In this document: positions 62,495 to 64,000 of the stretch, piece after piece
How the letters are laid out: every line of letters begins with the position of its first letter
How positions within the stretch are numbered: the stretch's first letter is position 1
Assembly: GCA_944384925.1 (NCBI GenBank)
Contig: CALWVF010000027.1
Location: 1 to 64,000, forward strand
Direction: 5' to 3'
Source: an uncultured Clostridia bacterium
GTDB taxonomy: Bacteria; Bacillota; Clostridia; Oscillospirales; Acutalibacteraceae
DNA length: 64,000 nt
Notes under the pieces: generated by a model
The model's input: the letters and a program-made list of their open reading frames with translations, nothing else
What the model was told of the DNA's origin: nothing
Database searches by the model: none
Position numbers and translations under genes: made by a program

Positions 62495-64000
62495 TTAACC
62501 TATATTATGACGTTTTTCAAGTATTTTTAAAAATTTTTCCATTCCTGGTATCATTTTTATATCATCAATAGTTATTGCCCTAAATGCAAACAATGCTACT
62601 ATATACACTAAAACAGCTATACCAACAGCACTCAAAGTAGAAATTTTACTTGATAAAACATGCGATAATAACCCATATGATGCATAAGCAGCTATAGAGG
62701 AACAAATACCTGATAACAATGGCTTTACAAAAACAACCTTAAAATTAGGTATTACCTTTGTTTCTTTGCATAGCATGTATAAAGATATTGCTGTTACAAA
62801 TGCATAGCATACCAAAGTACCTGTTCCTGCACCCTGTATATTAATTTCAGGGATGCCAACTAAAACATAATTAACCAGTATTTTTATTATTACCCCTACT
62901 GACAATATTTTAACGGGTAAATCAACTCTACCTATAGCTTGAAGCATACTACATATTGGTGTGCTCGTTGACGTAAAAATTGCTGCAAATCCTAAAATGT
63001 TGAGTACTCCTGCTGTAATCTGTATTTCACTTTGTGTAAGCCTACCTCCATAAATAAAATTTGTTATTGGATGTGAAAGAACTACTAATCCTAGGCCAGC
63101 CGGTATTGTTACTAGCATGGTAATTTTTAGTACTGTTTCTATGTTTTGTTTTATTTTAACAAAATTCCTACTAGTCCATGCTTCAGAAACAGATGGCAAA
63201 GCACTTATTCCAAACACTTGAGTTAATGCTGGAATCAACATCATAATTGTAGTTGCATACCCAAAACATCCATGTAAATAATTATGTGTTTTCCCTGACT
63301 GTATCACACTATTGCTTATTAAATCTCCATATTGATTTAACAAAACAGATCCATTATTATCCATAATTGAATTTAATCTTAATAATACTAAGGAAGCATC
63401 TACTAAAGTTGAAAAATTCATTATTATTGCTCCAAGACCTATAGGCAATGCAGTAAACACTAATTTTTTAAGTATTTCCCTGTTTGAGCTTTGTTCTTGC
63501 TTAATTGATAATTCTTCTGCTGTTATCCCATCGCCTTTCAATTTATGGCTTATAAGAAGAAATAAAAAGCTACACAGAGCACCAATTGTTACTCCTAATA
63601 TAGCCCCCGCTGCTGCTACCGCTAATATAGCATTTTTAGCTGACTCTATAGAAGGATAATAATTTCCAAATACCGTAGACTTTTTCTCATATTCATTCAT
63701 TCCATAGTGAACTACTGCATAAGATATTGCTAAACCTAAAGAAAACTTGCTAATTGCCTCTATAACTTCAGAAATGGCTGTTGGCAACATATTTCTTAAA
63801 CCTTGATAATACCCCCTGTATATAGACATGAGGCAAACAAAAAATACTGTTGGCGCCATTGCCCAAACTGCATATTTTGCTTGTGGAGACTCGCAAAAGT
63901 TATTACAATATATCGGTGAAATAAACAACATTGCAAGAGTTCCCACGATCCCTGTAAATAAAAATATAGGTATAGATACCTTATGTATATTTCTCACATC
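62495..64000 (-). CDS. spoVB: SpoVB/MurJ-type polysaccharide flippase (5' end outside the window)
   Basis: 501 codons visible; the frame stays open to the window edge, so the N terminus (probably 60-90 residues) is missing. There are many hydrophobic segments of the MOP/MATE flippase fold. YRGYYQGLRNMLPTAISEVIE and GSALPSVSEAW-type ISALPSVSEAW match the SpoVB/YabM family, which exports peptidoglycan precursors for the spore cortex. Its place before the hup-rqcP-yabP-yabQ cluster supports this. Confidence 0.88.
   Translation of the reverse strand, partial: DVRNIHKVSIPIFLFTGIVGTLAMLFISPIYCNNFCESPQAKYAVWAMAPTVFFVCLMSIYRGYYQGLRNMLPTAISEVIEAISKFSLGLAISYAVVHYGMNEYEKKSTVFGNYYPSIESAKNAILAVAAAGAILGVTIGALCSFLFLLISHKLKGDGITAEELSIKQEQSSNREILKKLVFTALPIGLGAIIMNFSTLVDASLVLLRLNSIMDNNGSVLLNQYGDLISNSVIQSGKTHNYLHGCFGYATTIMMLIPALTQVFGISALPSVSEAWTSRNFVKIKQNIETVLKITMLVTIPAGLGLVVLSHPITNFIYGGRLTQSEIQITAGVLNILGFAAIFTSTSTPICSMLQAIGRVDLPVKILSVGVIIKILVNYVLVGIPEINIQGAGTGTLVCYAFVTAISLYMLCKETKVIPNFKVVFVKPLLSGICSSIAAYASYGLLSHVLSSKISTLSAVGIAVLVYIVALFAFRAITIDDIKMIPGMEKFLKILEKRHNIG

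Overview
The window is a low-GC, strongly AT-rich chromosomal segment of an anaerobic, endospore-forming member of the Clostridia. Sporulation genes (spoIVA, a DUF3794/LysM gene, spoIVFA-spoIVFB, yabP, yabQ, a spoVB-type flippase), an NfnAB-type NADPH/ferredoxin pair, the arginine deiminase pathway and the clostridial layout of housekeeping genes all point this way. Genus or species cannot be fixed from the sequence alone. Nearly all genes lie on the minus strand.

Region by region: 1-5.3 kb holds a membrane-anchored hydrolase, tRNA-Leu(GAG), nfnAB and trxB. From 24.3 kb down to 5.4 kb runs a nearly unbroken minus-strand housekeeping block: infC-rpmI-rplT with an attenuator leader, a SpoU-type rRNA methylase, dprA, topA, trmFO, plsX, rnc, a radical SAM gene, smc, ftsY, rdgB, yhbY, nadD, yqeK, rsfS, leuS. 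acpP is missing from its usual place between plsX and rnc. From 24.7 to 31 kb come a repeat-containing membrane-anchored protein of unknown function, spoIVA with its DUF3794/LysM neighbour, a SLOG-family gene, and divergent XRE regulators with a truncated third copy. From 31 to 40.5 kb are asnB, an arginine deiminase cluster (arcA, argF, arcC and a YfcC/ArcD-type carrier) and secDF, followed by nrdR on the plus strand.

The stretch from 41 to 54.8 kb is accessory in character, with long AT-rich gaps. It has an acyl-ACP thioesterase, a small membrane protein, an exported eukaryote-like PPP (PP1/PP2A-type) phosphatase, and a redox cluster (aldo/keto reductase, flavoprotein, iron alcohol dehydrogenase, ABM monooxygenase, and a carboxymuconolactone decarboxylase-cupin gene broken by an in-frame TAA). 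It also has a nucleoside phosphorylase-like gene.

The most interesting item in that stretch is a small putative RiPP locus: a 683-residue radical SAM/SPASM maturase (52065-54116), a 37-codon Cys-rich peptide gene (51763-51876) with C-x3-C-x3-C-x2-C spacing, and a GNAT acetyltransferase. From 54.8 to 64 kb the housekeeping and sporulation pattern resumes: tRNA-Ser(GGA), spoIVFAB, an RlmL-type methylase, hpf, an amidohydrolase and the yabR-divIC-yabQ-yabP-rqcP-hup-spoVB cluster, the last gene running off the window edge.
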